From positions 1 to 64,000 of the forward strand of contig NZ_AJLK01000151.1 of the NCBI RefSeq assembly GCF_000317205.1: DNA of 64,000 nucleotides, in the 5' to 3' direction. The notes beneath the pieces were generated by a model. That model made no database searches. It saw only the letters and a list, made by a program, of their open reading frames with translations, and was not told the DNA's origin. The position numbers and the translations under genes are program-made. This document shows, piece by piece, positions 17,034 to 26,444 of the stretch; position 1 is the first letter of the stretch, and each line of letters starts with the position of its first letter. Origin of the DNA: Fischerella muscicola PCC 7414. Its GTDB lineage: Bacteria > Cyanobacteriota > Cyanobacteriia > Cyanobacteriales > Nostocaceae.

Positions 17034-19544
17034 TTATAGTTCAATTTCTCTTGACTTGGTTTTAGGTGCAGCAGCAGCGACAGTTTGCTTTTGAGGGGAG
17101 GGTATGCGTTCAGTAGGGGTATATTGCTGCCGAATTTCTTCTCCTCGCCATACTTGTAAGTCATTCATAATATCTTTAAGCGGAACAAAATCGACGACTG
17201 TTTCTCCTTGCTTTTGTGCCTCAGTTGCTTTGTAGGTCATAATCTTGAAGTACATCTCTCGCTGGTCGGCAATTGGTAACTTGCCGTTGTTCTCATTTAT
17301 CCGTTGTAGAATTTCTTCATTGCCTTGATTCATTGCCCCTCCCCAGTCAGGGCCACCATGCTTGACCATATTTGCCCATTCCTCAGCGATGTAAGGGTGA
17401 ACTGTGACAGGCAAATCGCCAACTGCTTGTATTACTCGTTTTTTGGGTGTATCTGCGTTTGTGGAAGTAGATTGTTCGTTACCAAAGATTTGTTCCAAGT
17501 TGAGTTTGCTGGCGTTTTGGGCAATAAACTTAATTTGGTTGATATCGTACTCAGAGATGTTCATCTTGCTGACTTCTTTGGTAATGCCAGCTTCGGTTTT
17601 AGTTAGGTCAAACCGGACAAGTTCCTGAGTACTTTTTTCTTCAGTAGTTTTAAATAATTGCAAGCTGGCTCGATTTTTTTCGGGGTTGCGCGATCGCTTG
17701 ATGGTAAATTCACCTATTGTAAGTTCTTCCTTATCAGCCTGGATGAGGACATTATTCAGGGTGTGCAACATCTCATTTTGTTTAAATACTTCCAGCGTTT
17801 TAATCGTGCCGGCAGGTGCAAGACTTCCCAAGCTGTTTGCTACATCACGGATATCGGCAGTGTTGAGGTCAGGTAGCTTGCCATTGTCGCCTAAGTATTC
17901 TGCCACAATGAGAAACTCCTGACGTTCAACAGGTAACATCTCTGTAGGCTTTTTCGTGATTTTGGGTTCCTCTTTTTTGTTGAGTTTAAAATCCATCAAA
18001 GAGTTCTCCCACCCAAATAATTCATCACTGCGGCGGTGAATGCTAAGAGTGTCTGCCTGTTGGCGAATCACATATGTATCGCTACGGTAAATACGTGAAC
18101 CATCTTGTTCAAGAGTGCCGTATTTTTTTAACATTGCGATCGCAGTTTCAGCAATGTCTTTATTTTCCCCCTTGTAACGTTCCTCTCGCGCTTGTTTATC
18201 ATTAATTTGATAAATAGGTACTTCAACCTGACGCGCCCACTGTTGTGCTGCTGGCTCTACATCTTGAGAATTAGCTACTTCTTGATAGGTAAATTCAGTT
18301 GCATATTTTTTTCGATTATTAGTTGCTTGTTCCTCTGGCTCTTGTGCAAAAAAATGATTGGGAGTTACATTTTTATTTACCTCCTCTTCAGCTTGATTTT
18401 GAGATTGATAGTTACTAGTAACTATCCGTCGAATTTGAATAGTTTCTTCGGACTGTGCGATTTCTTCTTGAAGATTATTGACGACATCATCTTCAAACCT
18501 GTTATCTACCTCTATTTCAACAGATAAGTTGATTTCTTGATTTATAGACGAACTGTTTTCGCTGTTTTCATCTTCTATGAATTGCTGTGAAGTATTTGAT
18601 TCGACTGCTTGAATGTTTGTTTCAGATTGTTCGCTAAGTGTCTGCTCTACTGCTTCAGAATAGTTTTTGACTACAGGAGATTGATAATAATCTATATCTG
18701 GTGGGGAGTCAAAGTCGGGTGGATTACTAATATCGATATCATCTAGAAAACCTACCGCAGCTTCCTCTTCTTCGTAACACAACTTAACTGGTGTGGTTAC
18801 AATTTCAGAATTTAATGGTTGATTATCCTCGTTCAGTGTTACTGATAAATTATTTACTGGTGGAGTTACTTCTGTGACATCTGAGTTTCCATTATCAAAT
18901 AATAACTCTTTTGTATCTTTATGATTGTTAATAGTGTCAGCAGATGGAGATAGTAGCTTAACTAATGGTTCACTTGCCACATCTATTATTTCATCTGGAG
19001 TAAGTATTTCAGTGATCAGATTAGTTGTACATTTACCTTCGCTATTTTGTTCGTAGATAACGATTTGTTTTTCTGAACCATCTGACTCTAGATAAGCTGT
19101 AATTTTCAGAGTATTATCACTTGTTTGCTGATAATCACTATTGAAATTGGGTACATCCTCTACTAATCTTGCAGCAATTGTTTGTGCTTGATAGTCAGTA
19201 AAAGGTTCAGTTTCTATTGTGTATTGACCTTCTATCAATAAATCGGGCATTAACACAATATTAGTTTCTTGATTGCTTTTTATACTTTGGCTGGTTAAAT
19301 CTACCTTTTCCCATTTATATGCACCAGGGGTAGATTCATCAGGTACAAGATTGTAGATATCTTTGCCAACTTCAACTGCAATTTTACTTGCTTCTTGAGC
19401 TTCTTTGAGTTTTTCGAGAATTACTTTAGTTATCTTAGTAAGTACATTGATGAGGCTTTTACTTAATTCTCGGCTTGTTTGAATTGCAGTATCGGCTGTA
19501 CTTAAATATGATTCATTAATTTGAGTGTGCCTAGAGTCAAACAT
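17034..19544 (-). CDS. Large acidic protein downstream of virD4, unknown function
   Basis: An 836-residue protein starting at ATG 19544. The N-terminal 65 residues are helical and possibly coiled (LINVLTKITKVILEKLKEAQ). Residues of about 75-400 are acidic and rich in Glu, Asn and Ser with low complexity. The C-terminal half has structured stretches: AIAMLKKYGTLEQDGSRIYR, MLPVERQEFLIVAEYLGDNG and HPYIAEEWANMVKHGGPDWG. The middle one resembles modules found in the C-terminal parts of mobilisation proteins, but no relaxase His triad or catalytic Tyr motif is visible. It is 86 bases downstream of the coupling protein gene on the same strand, so it may be a secreted substrate, a relaxase accessory or a regulator. 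Confidence 0.55.
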   Translation of the reverse strand: MFDSRHTQINESYLSTADTAIQTSRELSKSLINVLTKITKVILEKLKEAQEASKIAVEVGKDIYNLVPDESTPGAYKWEKVDLTSQSIKSNQETNIVLMPDLLIEGQYTIETEPFTDYQAQTIAARLVEDVPNFNSDYQQTSDNTLKITAYLESDGSEKQIVIYEQNSEGKCTTNLITEILTPDEIIDVASEPLVKLLSPSADTINNHKDTKELLFDNGNSDVTEVTPPVNNLSVTLNEDNQPLNSEIVTTPVKLCYEEEEAAVGFLDDIDISNPPDFDSPPDIDYYQSPVVKNYSEAVEQTLSEQSETNIQAVESNTSQQFIEDENSENSSSINQEINLSVEIEVDNRFEDDVVNNLQEEIAQSEETIQIRRIVTSNYQSQNQAEEEVNKNVTPNHFFAQEPEEQATNNRKKYATEFTYQEVANSQDVEPAAQQWARQVEVPIYQINDKQAREERYKGENKDIAETAIAMLKKYGTLEQDGSRIYRSDTYVIRQQADTLSIHRRSDELFGWENSLMDFKLNKKEEPKITKKPTEMLPVERQEFLIVAEYLGDNGKLPDLNTADIRDVANSLGSLAPAGTIKTLEVFKQNEMLHTLNNVLIQADKEELTIGEFTIKRSRNPEKNRASLQLFKTTEEKSTQELVRFDLTKTEAGITKEVSKMNISEYDINQIKFIAQNASKLNLEQIFGNEQSTSTNADTPKKRVIQAVGDLPVTVHPYIAEEWANMVKHGGPDWGGAMNQGNEEILQRINENNGKLPIADQREMYFKIMTYKATEAQKQGETVVDFVPLKDIMNDLQVWRGEEIRQQYTPTERIPSPQKQTVAAAAPKTKSREIEL

Positions 19545-19630
19545 ATATTAAATGTGGTGAAAATAATCTATAAATTCAAACAGTCTGACTGTGCTTTATA
19601 AAAACCAGTTGGTCATTAAACTTAAAGTTT

Positions 19631-21478
19631 TCAGAAAAAGCTCTTGTACGCATCAACAGGCAAAGGTGCATTGCCCGCTTGTACGGGTGCTTGTGGGATA
19701 GGGAACTTCCGATCTACTTCCTTGACTCGTAAATCTAAATCTTCCTGTGTGGGTTTTTTCTGGGTACTTTTCCTAGCAAGCTCTTTGATGAGTTTATCCC
19801 AGCGAGCGTCATTGTCTTGTTCTAATCCAATGATATATTTGGGTATTTTGATGTTTTTTAATAGTGGTACTGAACCCTCATTTTTATTACTATAAGCTGG
19901 GTTGATAAATAGACATTTACCAGGTGGTAATTTGAGGAATTGGGCTGGCTCGAATAGCTTGCGAGTCCGTTCTTGTTCGCTGATAGATGTGCTGGCTTTA
20001 CCCCCTCCCGTTGAGCGAGATTTTTGTTTATATTTAATTTCCTCTTCACCTAAATATGCAGAAAATAATCGTGCTGATTCTTCTTCACCAGGATTAAAAA
20101 CAAATTTTGTACCGCACGCGCCAAGGATAGCTTTAGAGATTTCTTTACCATAAATCTTTTCAAGCTGACCCATATTTTGCCAACCCAGGATACCGCAGAA
20201 TCCTTCGGAACGAGATTCGTTAAGCCATCTAAATAAATCTGGAAGGAAGATACTTGGCAACTCGTCAAGACACACCACTAATGGGCCGTCTTCCTTGCGT
20301 TTTTTGGCAATACTGCGGGAAACTACCATGTGAAGAATACTGGTCATTAGGGGGCTGACAGCATCGCGGCGTTCGCGGTCTAACCCGAAGATAATCATCT
20401 GTTTGCGTTTTACCTCCAGGGGCAAGGTTGTTTTACCGACAAAGCATCCTAATGTACCCCTTGCCATGAACCGAGTGAACATCAATGAAGCACTACCAGC
20501 AATACCCGCTATAGTTTTCTCTGAGCCAGCCGAGCTAAATAATTGACCAAAAGCTATTCTAATCCAAGGGTTTAGTTCGGCTGCCATCAAGCGTTCGACC
20601 ATCTTCTCGCTAGAAAGTATTGCCGCAGCCGTCATAATATCAGCGCGATGGCTATGCCCGCCGGAGGCATCGCCAAACTCTTTAGTTAGCATTAAAATAG
20701 CCTGGGTCAACTGGTCGCCGGCGGGGCCAAAGAAGGCATCCTCAGACGCATTACCTAACAGGCGGAAGTTTTTGTTAATTACCGTAGCTAACTGCCGTGC
20801 GGTTTCAGCATCGCTACTGTCGCGCAAGAAATCGATTGGGTTACATACCTCTGATTCGGGAAATCCCGGTGCAAAGATATGTACGTCATACCCCTTAGAT
20901 TTGGCATAACTGGCGATTTTGGCTTGACTGGCATACTTAAAATCGTATAATACTATACCAAAACCTTGGTCAATTGCAGAGTAAATCATCGGGTTGATAG
21001 CCGAGAATGATTTACCACTACCAGGTGCGCCAATTACAGCAGTTCCCCGTTGGACATCGGGTACATAAACTGGAACTCCGCCACCCCCCTTGGGTAGTTT
21101 TTGACCCTTGTATTTGTGTACTCCAATATATAAACTGGCACTATCACATTTAGGAGCGACGATTTGCTTGAGGGCTTTTTTCTTAGCTTGGGCGGTTTCC
21201 TTTGCTCCACCCCAATAGCTAGTAGCAAGCTTGCCTTTTTTACCATTACTAAAAAGCTGTAAAAGCAATAATAAGCCAATTCCCCCGGCCAGTGCCAAAC
21301 CTTGAGGTGACATGAACTTATCTGTATACTTACTAAAGTCAGTATTGCTATTTTTATGAGCAGCTTTTACTTCTCTAACTGTCTTAGTTGTAGCAGTTGC
21401 AAACAGATAATTATTCATATTAATCTGTATTAATTGTATGAGGAAATCGAAGAAATATGCGGTGAAGTGAAGTTGCAT
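19631..21478 (-). CDS. virD4: Type IV coupling protein, VirD4/TraG family
   Basis: A 615-residue inner-membrane ATPase that would bring DNA and proteins to the secretion channel. A hydrophobic anchor sits near residues 55-75 (LALAGGIGLLLLLQLF). Walker A is GAPGSGKS (about 156) and Walker B VVCLDELPS (about 400), followed by LGWQNMGQLEKIYG and the arginine-rich region typical of T4CPs. The start at 21478 has an upstream GAAG; an in-frame ATG at 21418 would drop a 20-residue hydrophobic leader and is possible. Residues of about 268-278 (GDASGGHSHRA) appear to come from a dispersed repeat inserted in frame. The gene is the second-last of the transfer cluster. Confidence 0.9.
   Translation of the reverse strand: MQLHFTAYFFDFLIQLIQINMNNYLFATATTKTVREVKAAHKNSNTDFSKYTDKFMSPQGLALAGGIGLLLLLQLFSNGKKGKLATSYWGGAKETAQAKKKALKQIVAPKCDSASLYIGVHKYKGQKLPKGGGGVPVYVPDVQRGTAVIGAPGSGKSFSAINPMIYSAIDQGFGIVLYDFKYASQAKIASYAKSKGYDVHIFAPGFPESEVCNPIDFLRDSSDAETARQLATVINKNFRLLGNASEDAFFGPAGDQLTQAILMLTKEFGDASGGHSHRADIMTAAAILSSEKMVERLMAAELNPWIRIAFGQLFSSAGSEKTIAGIAGSASLMFTRFMARGTLGCFVGKTTLPLEVKRKQMIIFGLDRERRDAVSPLMTSILHMVVSRSIAKKRKEDGPLVVCLDELPSIFLPDLFRWLNESRSEGFCGILGWQNMGQLEKIYGKEISKAILGACGTKFVFNPGEEESARLFSAYLGEEEIKYKQKSRSTGGGKASTSISEQERTRKLFEPAQFLKLPPGKCLFINPAYSNKNEGSVPLLKNIKIPKYIIGLEQDNDARWDKLIKELARKSTQKKPTQEDLDLRVKEVDRKFPIPQAPVQAGNAPLPVDAYKSFF
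20644..20674. repeat. Dispersed GC-rich repeat inside virD4
   Basis: The segment holds GCGATGGCTATGCCCGCCGG and ends GGAGGCATCGCC. The ends are inverted (GCGATGGC/GCATCGCC) and it resembles the copy at 43876-43926. It keeps the virD4 reading frame. Confidence 0.5.
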
Positions 21479-21560
21479 ATTTCTTCATTAGTTATTTGGT
21501 GTGTCCTCTCAAGTCAAAAGTTAAAGAGGATAAATTCTTCTATGATTGCCTTTTTACTTG

Positions 21561-22973
21561 TTAATTTTTAGGTACGGTGAGGGGTGTACCAAGGATAATT
21601 GGGTCTATCTCGCGGTAGGTGAAGAAGGGAACTGGGCCAATGAAGTAAGGCGAGCAACCCAAATCAACCCATCCCCGCTTGCAGATACGGAAGAACATCG
21701 CGGTGGTGATACTGCCGTCCGCTTCGTTAATATCCCAGATGACTTGTTTAAATGATTTCCCAAAGGGGTGGCGACCTGTAGGTTCTTTTCCACCGTTGAG
21801 GCTGCCCAAGATGCCAAATCCGCCTTTAACTTTTTGGTCTTTGCCGGACATCCATTGTGCGCCAGTCACAATATCGCTTCCCGAAACTTCGATGTGACCA
21901 CAGGTTTTCTCGCACGGGACATTAAACCCAGCTTGGTAACTACCACTTATTGACTTCCAACGTCCACTTTCAAGGGAACCGAGGGGTAAGTCTACTTTGC
22001 CGATAAAGCTAACATCGGGGATGGGAACACTGGGGAACCGATCGAACGGTACATCAGCTAATCCCGGAACCTTACCAATTGTTGTGTTTTGCCAGTTAGT
22101 AAAGTCTTTTAGCTGTGCATCCTGAATACCAGGGATGCTGGTTAGTTTATATTTATCAAGTTTGACATACTCACCAAGTTCCACTTCTCCCAGTTGGGGA
22201 TAATTGTCCAGCACCTCACCAACAGTTTGGTAGCCTGCGGTGCTGCCCGTTACTTTGGTTACTAGTTCTTCAATTGGTGGGATGGCTCCGACTTCTGAAT
22301 CTTCTAAATTAGGAATTGCTTCGGCGAGGTCTTCAAGTGTTTGCCAATCGAGTGTTTCAAAATCTGACAGTTTGAGATTTTTGAGTTGAATGCCCGTGAT
22401 GTCAGCGATATCTTCAAGGGTGAAATCTTCAATATTGAACTCAGTTGCTTCAAAATCACCCAGTTCCATGACTTCAGCAAGGCTTTGCCCAGCACTCCAG
22501 GTGCGTGTCTCCTTCATACCAGGGTTTTTGATATTAGGGAATTCGACACTGCCAGCACCGCCAAATTTCATGTTTCTGAACGTGATACTGCTCCAATCGG
22601 GAGTAGGTGCGCCATTGACATATTTAGTTGCAACGGGCTGTGGTTGTTTGGTTTGTTTTGTCTTATCTATCGAAGTGTTCAAATTTGAATACTTCGATGA
22701 AACTGTTTGAGCTACAGCTTTATCGCCGAATAAGAGACTGCCGATATTATAGCTACCTCCATATCGGATTAACCCATGTAGAGCAAGTCCAGCAATAAGT
22801 CCTGCAACCATTAGGTAGCGTAATTTATTAAATTTTTCCATCCGATACTCAAGCCCTCGGTTGGTTTTGTTGTGAGTGCTTTCCTGGCTTGCAGCTCTCA
22901 CTGGTACAATCGCAGTGACCTCTGCTGTAGTATCTAAAATTTGGTTGTTAGTGGCCAGATGTTCGTTATACAT
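21561..22973 (-). CDS. Membrane-anchored protein of the T4SS cluster, unknown
   Basis: A 470-residue protein; ATG 22973 is preferred over the adjoining GTG at 22976. One membrane segment lies near residues 53-72 (LMVAGLIAGLALHGLIRYGG), and the rest is probably periplasmic. Residues of about 150-270 hold leucine-rich, loosely repeated units (FEATEFNIEDFTLEDIA, IQLKNLKLSDFETLDWQTL, VGEVLDNYPQLGEVELGEY). The C-terminal domain has paired Cys (CEKTCGHIE, CKRGWVDLGC) that could form disulfides. It lies between the VirB9-like gene and virD4, so it probably belongs to the transfer apparatus, perhaps as a periplasmic scaffold. I recognise no named family. Confidence 0.55.
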   Translation of the reverse strand: MYNEHLATNNQILDTTAEVTAIVPVRAASQESTHNKTNRGLEYRMEKFNKLRYLMVAGLIAGLALHGLIRYGGSYNIGSLLFGDKAVAQTVSSKYSNLNTSIDKTKQTKQPQPVATKYVNGAPTPDWSSITFRNMKFGGAGSVEFPNIKNPGMKETRTWSAGQSLAEVMELGDFEATEFNIEDFTLEDIADITGIQLKNLKLSDFETLDWQTLEDLAEAIPNLEDSEVGAIPPIEELVTKVTGSTAGYQTVGEVLDNYPQLGEVELGEYVKLDKYKLTSIPGIQDAQLKDFTNWQNTTIGKVPGLADVPFDRFPSVPIPDVSFIGKVDLPLGSLESGRWKSISGSYQAGFNVPCEKTCGHIEVSGSDIVTGAQWMSGKDQKVKGGFGILGSLNGGKEPTGRHPFGKSFKQVIWDINEADGSITTAMFFRICKRGWVDLGCSPYFIGPVPFFTYREIDPIILGTPLTVPKN

Positions 22974-22979
22974 CACTAT

Positions 22980-23804
22980 TTATTTAAAACTTGATTTACC
23001 TAGATTTGTTGTTGTGAGAGGGTTATTGCGCTGTGGTGGTATTTCTAATAAGCGCTTTCCACCCAACAGCATGAGTTTTTCAACCAATTGCATTGATACT
23101 CCAGTGGTGCTGGCGGCGACGACAAGTTCCTCTCCTTGCGATCGCAACTCCACAAGTTGGTTCAGACGCTTCCAAAGCTTGCTGTCTGTCGTAACCCACT
23201 GGTTTTTTAAGGCAACTTGCATTCCTTTGGCGATATGTCTGCTATCAGATAATGCGGTGTAACTAACCTTTGGTTTTACTTGTTCAGGTTTGCTGGGAGT
23301 GTCGCCAATAATTTCAATTTGACTGTACTCTGGTGTGCCACTGCCCGCTACAATCCGGAAGTGATAGCTTTTCCTTGTTGAACCAGATTCGGTAATCACC
23401 GTCATGTGCGCCCCGTAAGGAGCTTGTGGTAAACCGGGGATTTTGACTGTCTCAATGCGGCGAATGTGAATTAGTCCAGCACCCGTGCTGCTTCCAGAAC
23501 ACTTACCCAAACCTTCAAGACATCCGTCTACATCAAAAACAAACCTAGATGGGTCATCCAGCCAGATTTTCTTGATAATTTCTCTAGTGTTGTAGAACGA
23601 TATTGATACCCCATGTCCAGGCCAGACCTTAACTGTCTGCAATTGGGCATTTTCCCCTGACACCTGAGAGGCTGCAACTTGACGGATAGTATTTGCTAGT
23701 ACAAGTTGGTTTGGTGCAAGCACGGAGGTGATGGTGAGGCATCCGCTAAAGGCGATCGCCCAAGGCATCCTTAAACTAAAATCTGCTATATCTCTTAGTT
23801 TCAC
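22980..23804 (-). CDS. VirB9/TraK-like periplasmic T4SS component (tentative)
   Basis: A 274-residue protein with a GTG start overlapping the TGA stop of the VirB10 gene (GTGA). It has an N-terminal export signal (FSLRMPWAIAFSGCLTITSV). The beta-rich first half includes KVWPGHGVSISFY, DDPSRFVFDVDG, HMTVITESG and YHFRIVAGSG, the pattern of VirB9/TraK proteins that bind the VirB10 C-terminus in the outer membrane core. The rest is helical. Coupling to virB10 supports the call, but the similarity is remote and VirB9 is a structural guess. Confidence 0.5.
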   Translation of the reverse strand: MKLRDIADFSLRMPWAIAFSGCLTITSVLAPNQLVLANTIRQVAASQVSGENAQLQTVKVWPGHGVSISFYNTREIIKKIWLDDPSRFVFDVDGCLEGLGKCSGSSTGAGLIHIRRIETVKIPGLPQAPYGAHMTVITESGSTRKSYHFRIVAGSGTPEYSQIEIIGDTPSKPEQVKPKVSYTALSDSRHIAKGMQVALKNQWVTTDSKLWKRLNQLVELRSQGEELVVAASTTGVSMQLVEKLMLLGGKRLLEIPPQRNNPLTTTNLGKSSFK

Positions 23805-25630
23805 AGCTTGATTGACCTATCGACTTTGATTGTGATTTTGGTGTCTTTAGGCACATACCAAACATTGGGACGGCGGTTGATTTCGTCAGTAGCACGTTCT
23901 GTACGCTTGCTGACTGTTTCGCCAAGTTTACCAAAGGCACCTTCAAGGAAAGCAGCTGCCAGGTTGCGGTTGTTATTGCGGCTGCGAGTTCTTGTCCCAC
24001 CTAAAGGCAAATCTTCTGTGACTTCTTCATCCGGCTGGTTGATAATTTCCCCTACCTTGGCAAGACCAGCTATAGTTCCCAAAGTGGCATCATATTTGGC
24101 AATTTCAGATCCCTTGTCGTCGTAGGGTCTGGCGATTAGGGGTGAACCCGCCTCTCCCAAAACCGATATCGTTCCAGGTGATAGAGGATATTCTGTACCG
24201 TCTTTGAGGATGGCCGTGACTTCGGCACGCACACCTGATGTGCTATCAACCGAAATCATAGCGATAGTTACCTGTGTTCCTGCGGGAATCGCTATTTCCC
24301 CAGTATTACTGTAAAGCGGCTCGTCCAACCGGGCGACAAACCGTAATGTATTTGTCTGTTCTTGGGAACGACTGTTATTACTGGTTTGGGGCATAACGAG
24401 CGGAGTTACCAAGGTTGCACTTGCAAACGAACCGACAACTAAATACTGTGGTTGTATTTCTTGGAGTATCTGCGCTTCTTCTGGCAGGTAGTTATTTGCA
24501 ACTTGCTCAACTTGCAGAGTAGAGTTGTTTTCTTTATTACTAGCAAAACTGGATTCTACGGTCTTTTCTTTGTCAAGTTCTGAGCTGGTTTGTGGCTCTT
24601 TTAGCGAGAAGCTATAAATAACTGGCACGGCTGGATTGTTATCTTTGTCATCAGTATTGCCATACTCAGGAGTACTGTCATTTGTGGTTACAGGTTGCCA
24701 ACGCGGGCGCAGTTCTTCAACTTGATTAGGAGTATTGGTAACTGTTTCGGTATTCTCGTTGCGTCGGCTACGGCGACGACGGGAGCGATCGCTATTTTGT
24801 TCTGCTGGGCGTAATGTTTCTTCAGTTTTAGCTGTAACTTCTTGTACTGTTGTGTTTGTAGGTTCACTGACAGTGGTACTGGCTAGCATATACTCAACTC
24901 GACCAACTGAACCCAGGTTACGCAGGCGTTCGAGTTCGGCTATTGGATCTTTGGCGACACTCTGGTTGCTGGCAACTGTTTGTTTGGCAAATTTTGGCAG
25001 AGGAGCGCTAGGACGCAGAGGTGGTATTGGCTGTGAAGCCACTACTCTACGTGTTGGTCTAACAGGTTCGGGTGTTACTTCCCGGTATACACGTCTTCTG
25101 GAAGTAGGGGTAGTTTCTTGAGCAACTACCCTTCGTTGTCGAATAGAACGGGTTTTCTCTTGGTTTTTGGCTTGTTCTCCTTCAGTAGCTTCTTTTTTCT
25201 CCTCTTTGTTTTCCGTATTAGCTTGACCATTTAGGGCATCCAGTTCTTCCTGTTGCTTGGCGAGGGCAAGCTTCGCATAAACATCGCCTTCTTTTTTCTC
25301 AGATGCGGCAACCGTGGGAGTTGGAGTAGTAGTTAATTCTGGTTTTTTGGCGTTTTTACCACCCCCATTCATCATGCCGTTGAGGACAACAAATATAACT
25401 AGAAACCCAGCACCAAATGCACCACCGATAATTCCTAATCTTGACCAGGGAGATGTAATAAAGTCGTGTTTAGTTTGGATTAACGCGGGGTCTTCTACTT
25501 CAGTTTCATCTTCTTCAACCACCTCAAATTGTGAATTTTCAACTTCATCTTCTTCTATCCTATCGATTGGTAAAAGACTATTTACGGAAGATATATGTTT
25601 ATTGGAAGCCTCATTCTCTAGCTGTAACAT
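23801..25630 (-). CDS. virB10: VirB10/TraB-type T4SS core protein
   Basis: A 609-residue protein with the VirB10 plan: a cytoplasmic acidic N-terminus of about 75 residues, one membrane segment (LGIIGGAFGAGFLVIFVVLN), a long Pro/Arg/Thr-rich periplasmic linker (about 130-350) and a C-terminal beta-barrel domain. In the last, ARLDEPLYSNTGEIAIPAGT and MISVDSTSGVRAEVTAI match the TrbI/VirB10 signature, and WYVPKDTKITIKVDRSI is the usual C-terminal strand. It spans both membranes and gates the channel. The next gene overlaps its stop. Confidence 0.85.
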   Translation of the reverse strand: MLQLENEASNKHISSVNSLLPIDRIEEDEVENSQFEVVEEDETEVEDPALIQTKHDFITSPWSRLGIIGGAFGAGFLVIFVVLNGMMNGGGKNAKKPELTTTPTPTVAASEKKEGDVYAKLALAKQQEELDALNGQANTENKEEKKEATEGEQAKNQEKTRSIRQRRVVAQETTPTSRRRVYREVTPEPVRPTRRVVASQPIPPLRPSAPLPKFAKQTVASNQSVAKDPIAELERLRNLGSVGRVEYMLASTTVSEPTNTTVQEVTAKTEETLRPAEQNSDRSRRRRSRRNENTETVTNTPNQVEELRPRWQPVTTNDSTPEYGNTDDKDNNPAVPVIYSFSLKEPQTSSELDKEKTVESSFASNKENNSTLQVEQVANNYLPEEAQILQEIQPQYLVVGSFASATLVTPLVMPQTSNNSRSQEQTNTLRFVARLDEPLYSNTGEIAIPAGTQVTIAMISVDSTSGVRAEVTAILKDGTEYPLSPGTISVLGEAGSPLIARPYDDKGSEIAKYDATLGTIAGLAKVGEIINQPDEEVTEDLPLGGTRTRSRNNNRNLAAAFLEGAFGKLGETVSKRTERATDEINRRPNVWYVPKDTKITIKVDRSIKL

Positions 25631-25654
25631 AGTTCTATGCTTGATTAATAATTT

Positions 25655-26431
25655 TTATTTCTTACCGAGGTTATAATCAACAATTTGAGTAATTTCTAAA
25701 CCTGGTTCTCGTACTAAATAAATTTTTTTATCGAGTTCAGTTGGCTTGTTTGGTAACTTAGGAGTATCGACAGCTTCGACAGTAATTGTTTTGTTAAAGG
25801 CGATTCCCTTGCCTTGGTTTTCGTTCCTATTAAAGCTTACGAGCGTAGCGATATAATCGACTTCCCACTGTCCATCCTTAATTTTTCTGGGTTCGGAGAT
25901 ATGGCGGGTAACGAGTGAAACTTGAACTTCACCGTTAAATACACCACTTGGAACGATTTCTGCTAATTTCTTGAGAAAGTTTGCTCGAAAATCTTGATTT
26001 TCAGATAGTGCAAATGCAGCTTCCCAGGCTCTAGTAGGAATTCTTTTTCTACTATTTTTTGTTGTTTGAATATCTATTCCCCTATCAGGTTTAGTAACAT
26101 TTTCACCATTCTCTGTTGCTTCGATTATTCCGTTCCAGCCGAACATTTTAATCATGCTATCTGAGATAAAGCGTTTGATAGTTTCGGCTTCGCGTTCGTT
26201 GGGAGCAGCAAATTTACCAGGTGAAATAGACCCATCTTGGAGTTGAACTATCGTCATGCCTTTGACATGATGATTTGTGTTAGCACTCATGCCAATATTT
26301 ATTATTTGCAATAGGGTAGATAAGATAGTTCCTCCTGCTGTTACGGCGATCGCCATTGCAATAGGTGTGGAGGTAGATTGCCCATAACTGAGGAGCCGAG
26401 CTAGTTGAGATTTAGACTTAGGTTTAAGCAT
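25655..26431 (-). CDS. VirB8/TraE-like inner-membrane T4SS protein
   Basis: A 258-residue protein with one N-terminal membrane segment (IAMAIAVTAGGTILSTLLQI) and a periplasmic domain. The C-terminal part shows the VirB8/TraE layout of helices followed by a curved sheet: VSLVTRHISEPRKIKDGQWE, VDYIATLVSFNRNENQGKG and FNKTITVEAVDTP. VirB8 nucleates the inner-membrane complex. It lies between the VirB6-like and VirB10 genes with very short spacers (13 and 24 bases), the expected operon position. Confidence 0.7.
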   Translation of the reverse strand: MLKPKSKSQLARLLSYGQSTSTPIAMAIAVTAGGTILSTLLQIINIGMSANTNHHVKGMTIVQLQDGSISPGKFAAPNEREAETIKRFISDSMIKMFGWNGIIEATENGENVTKPDRGIDIQTTKNSRKRIPTRAWEAAFALSENQDFRANFLKKLAEIVPSGVFNGEVQVSLVTRHISEPRKIKDGQWEVDYIATLVSFNRNENQGKGIAFNKTITVEAVDTPKLPNKPTELDKKIYLVREPGLEITQIVDYNLGKK

Positions 26432-26444
26432 AATTATTTGTTAA

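Noticed and set aside
18192-18527. A plus-strand frame of 111 residues with hydrophobic content
   Set aside because: It lies wholly opposite the 836-residue gene in its low-complexity acidic part, which produces hydrophobic antisense frames.
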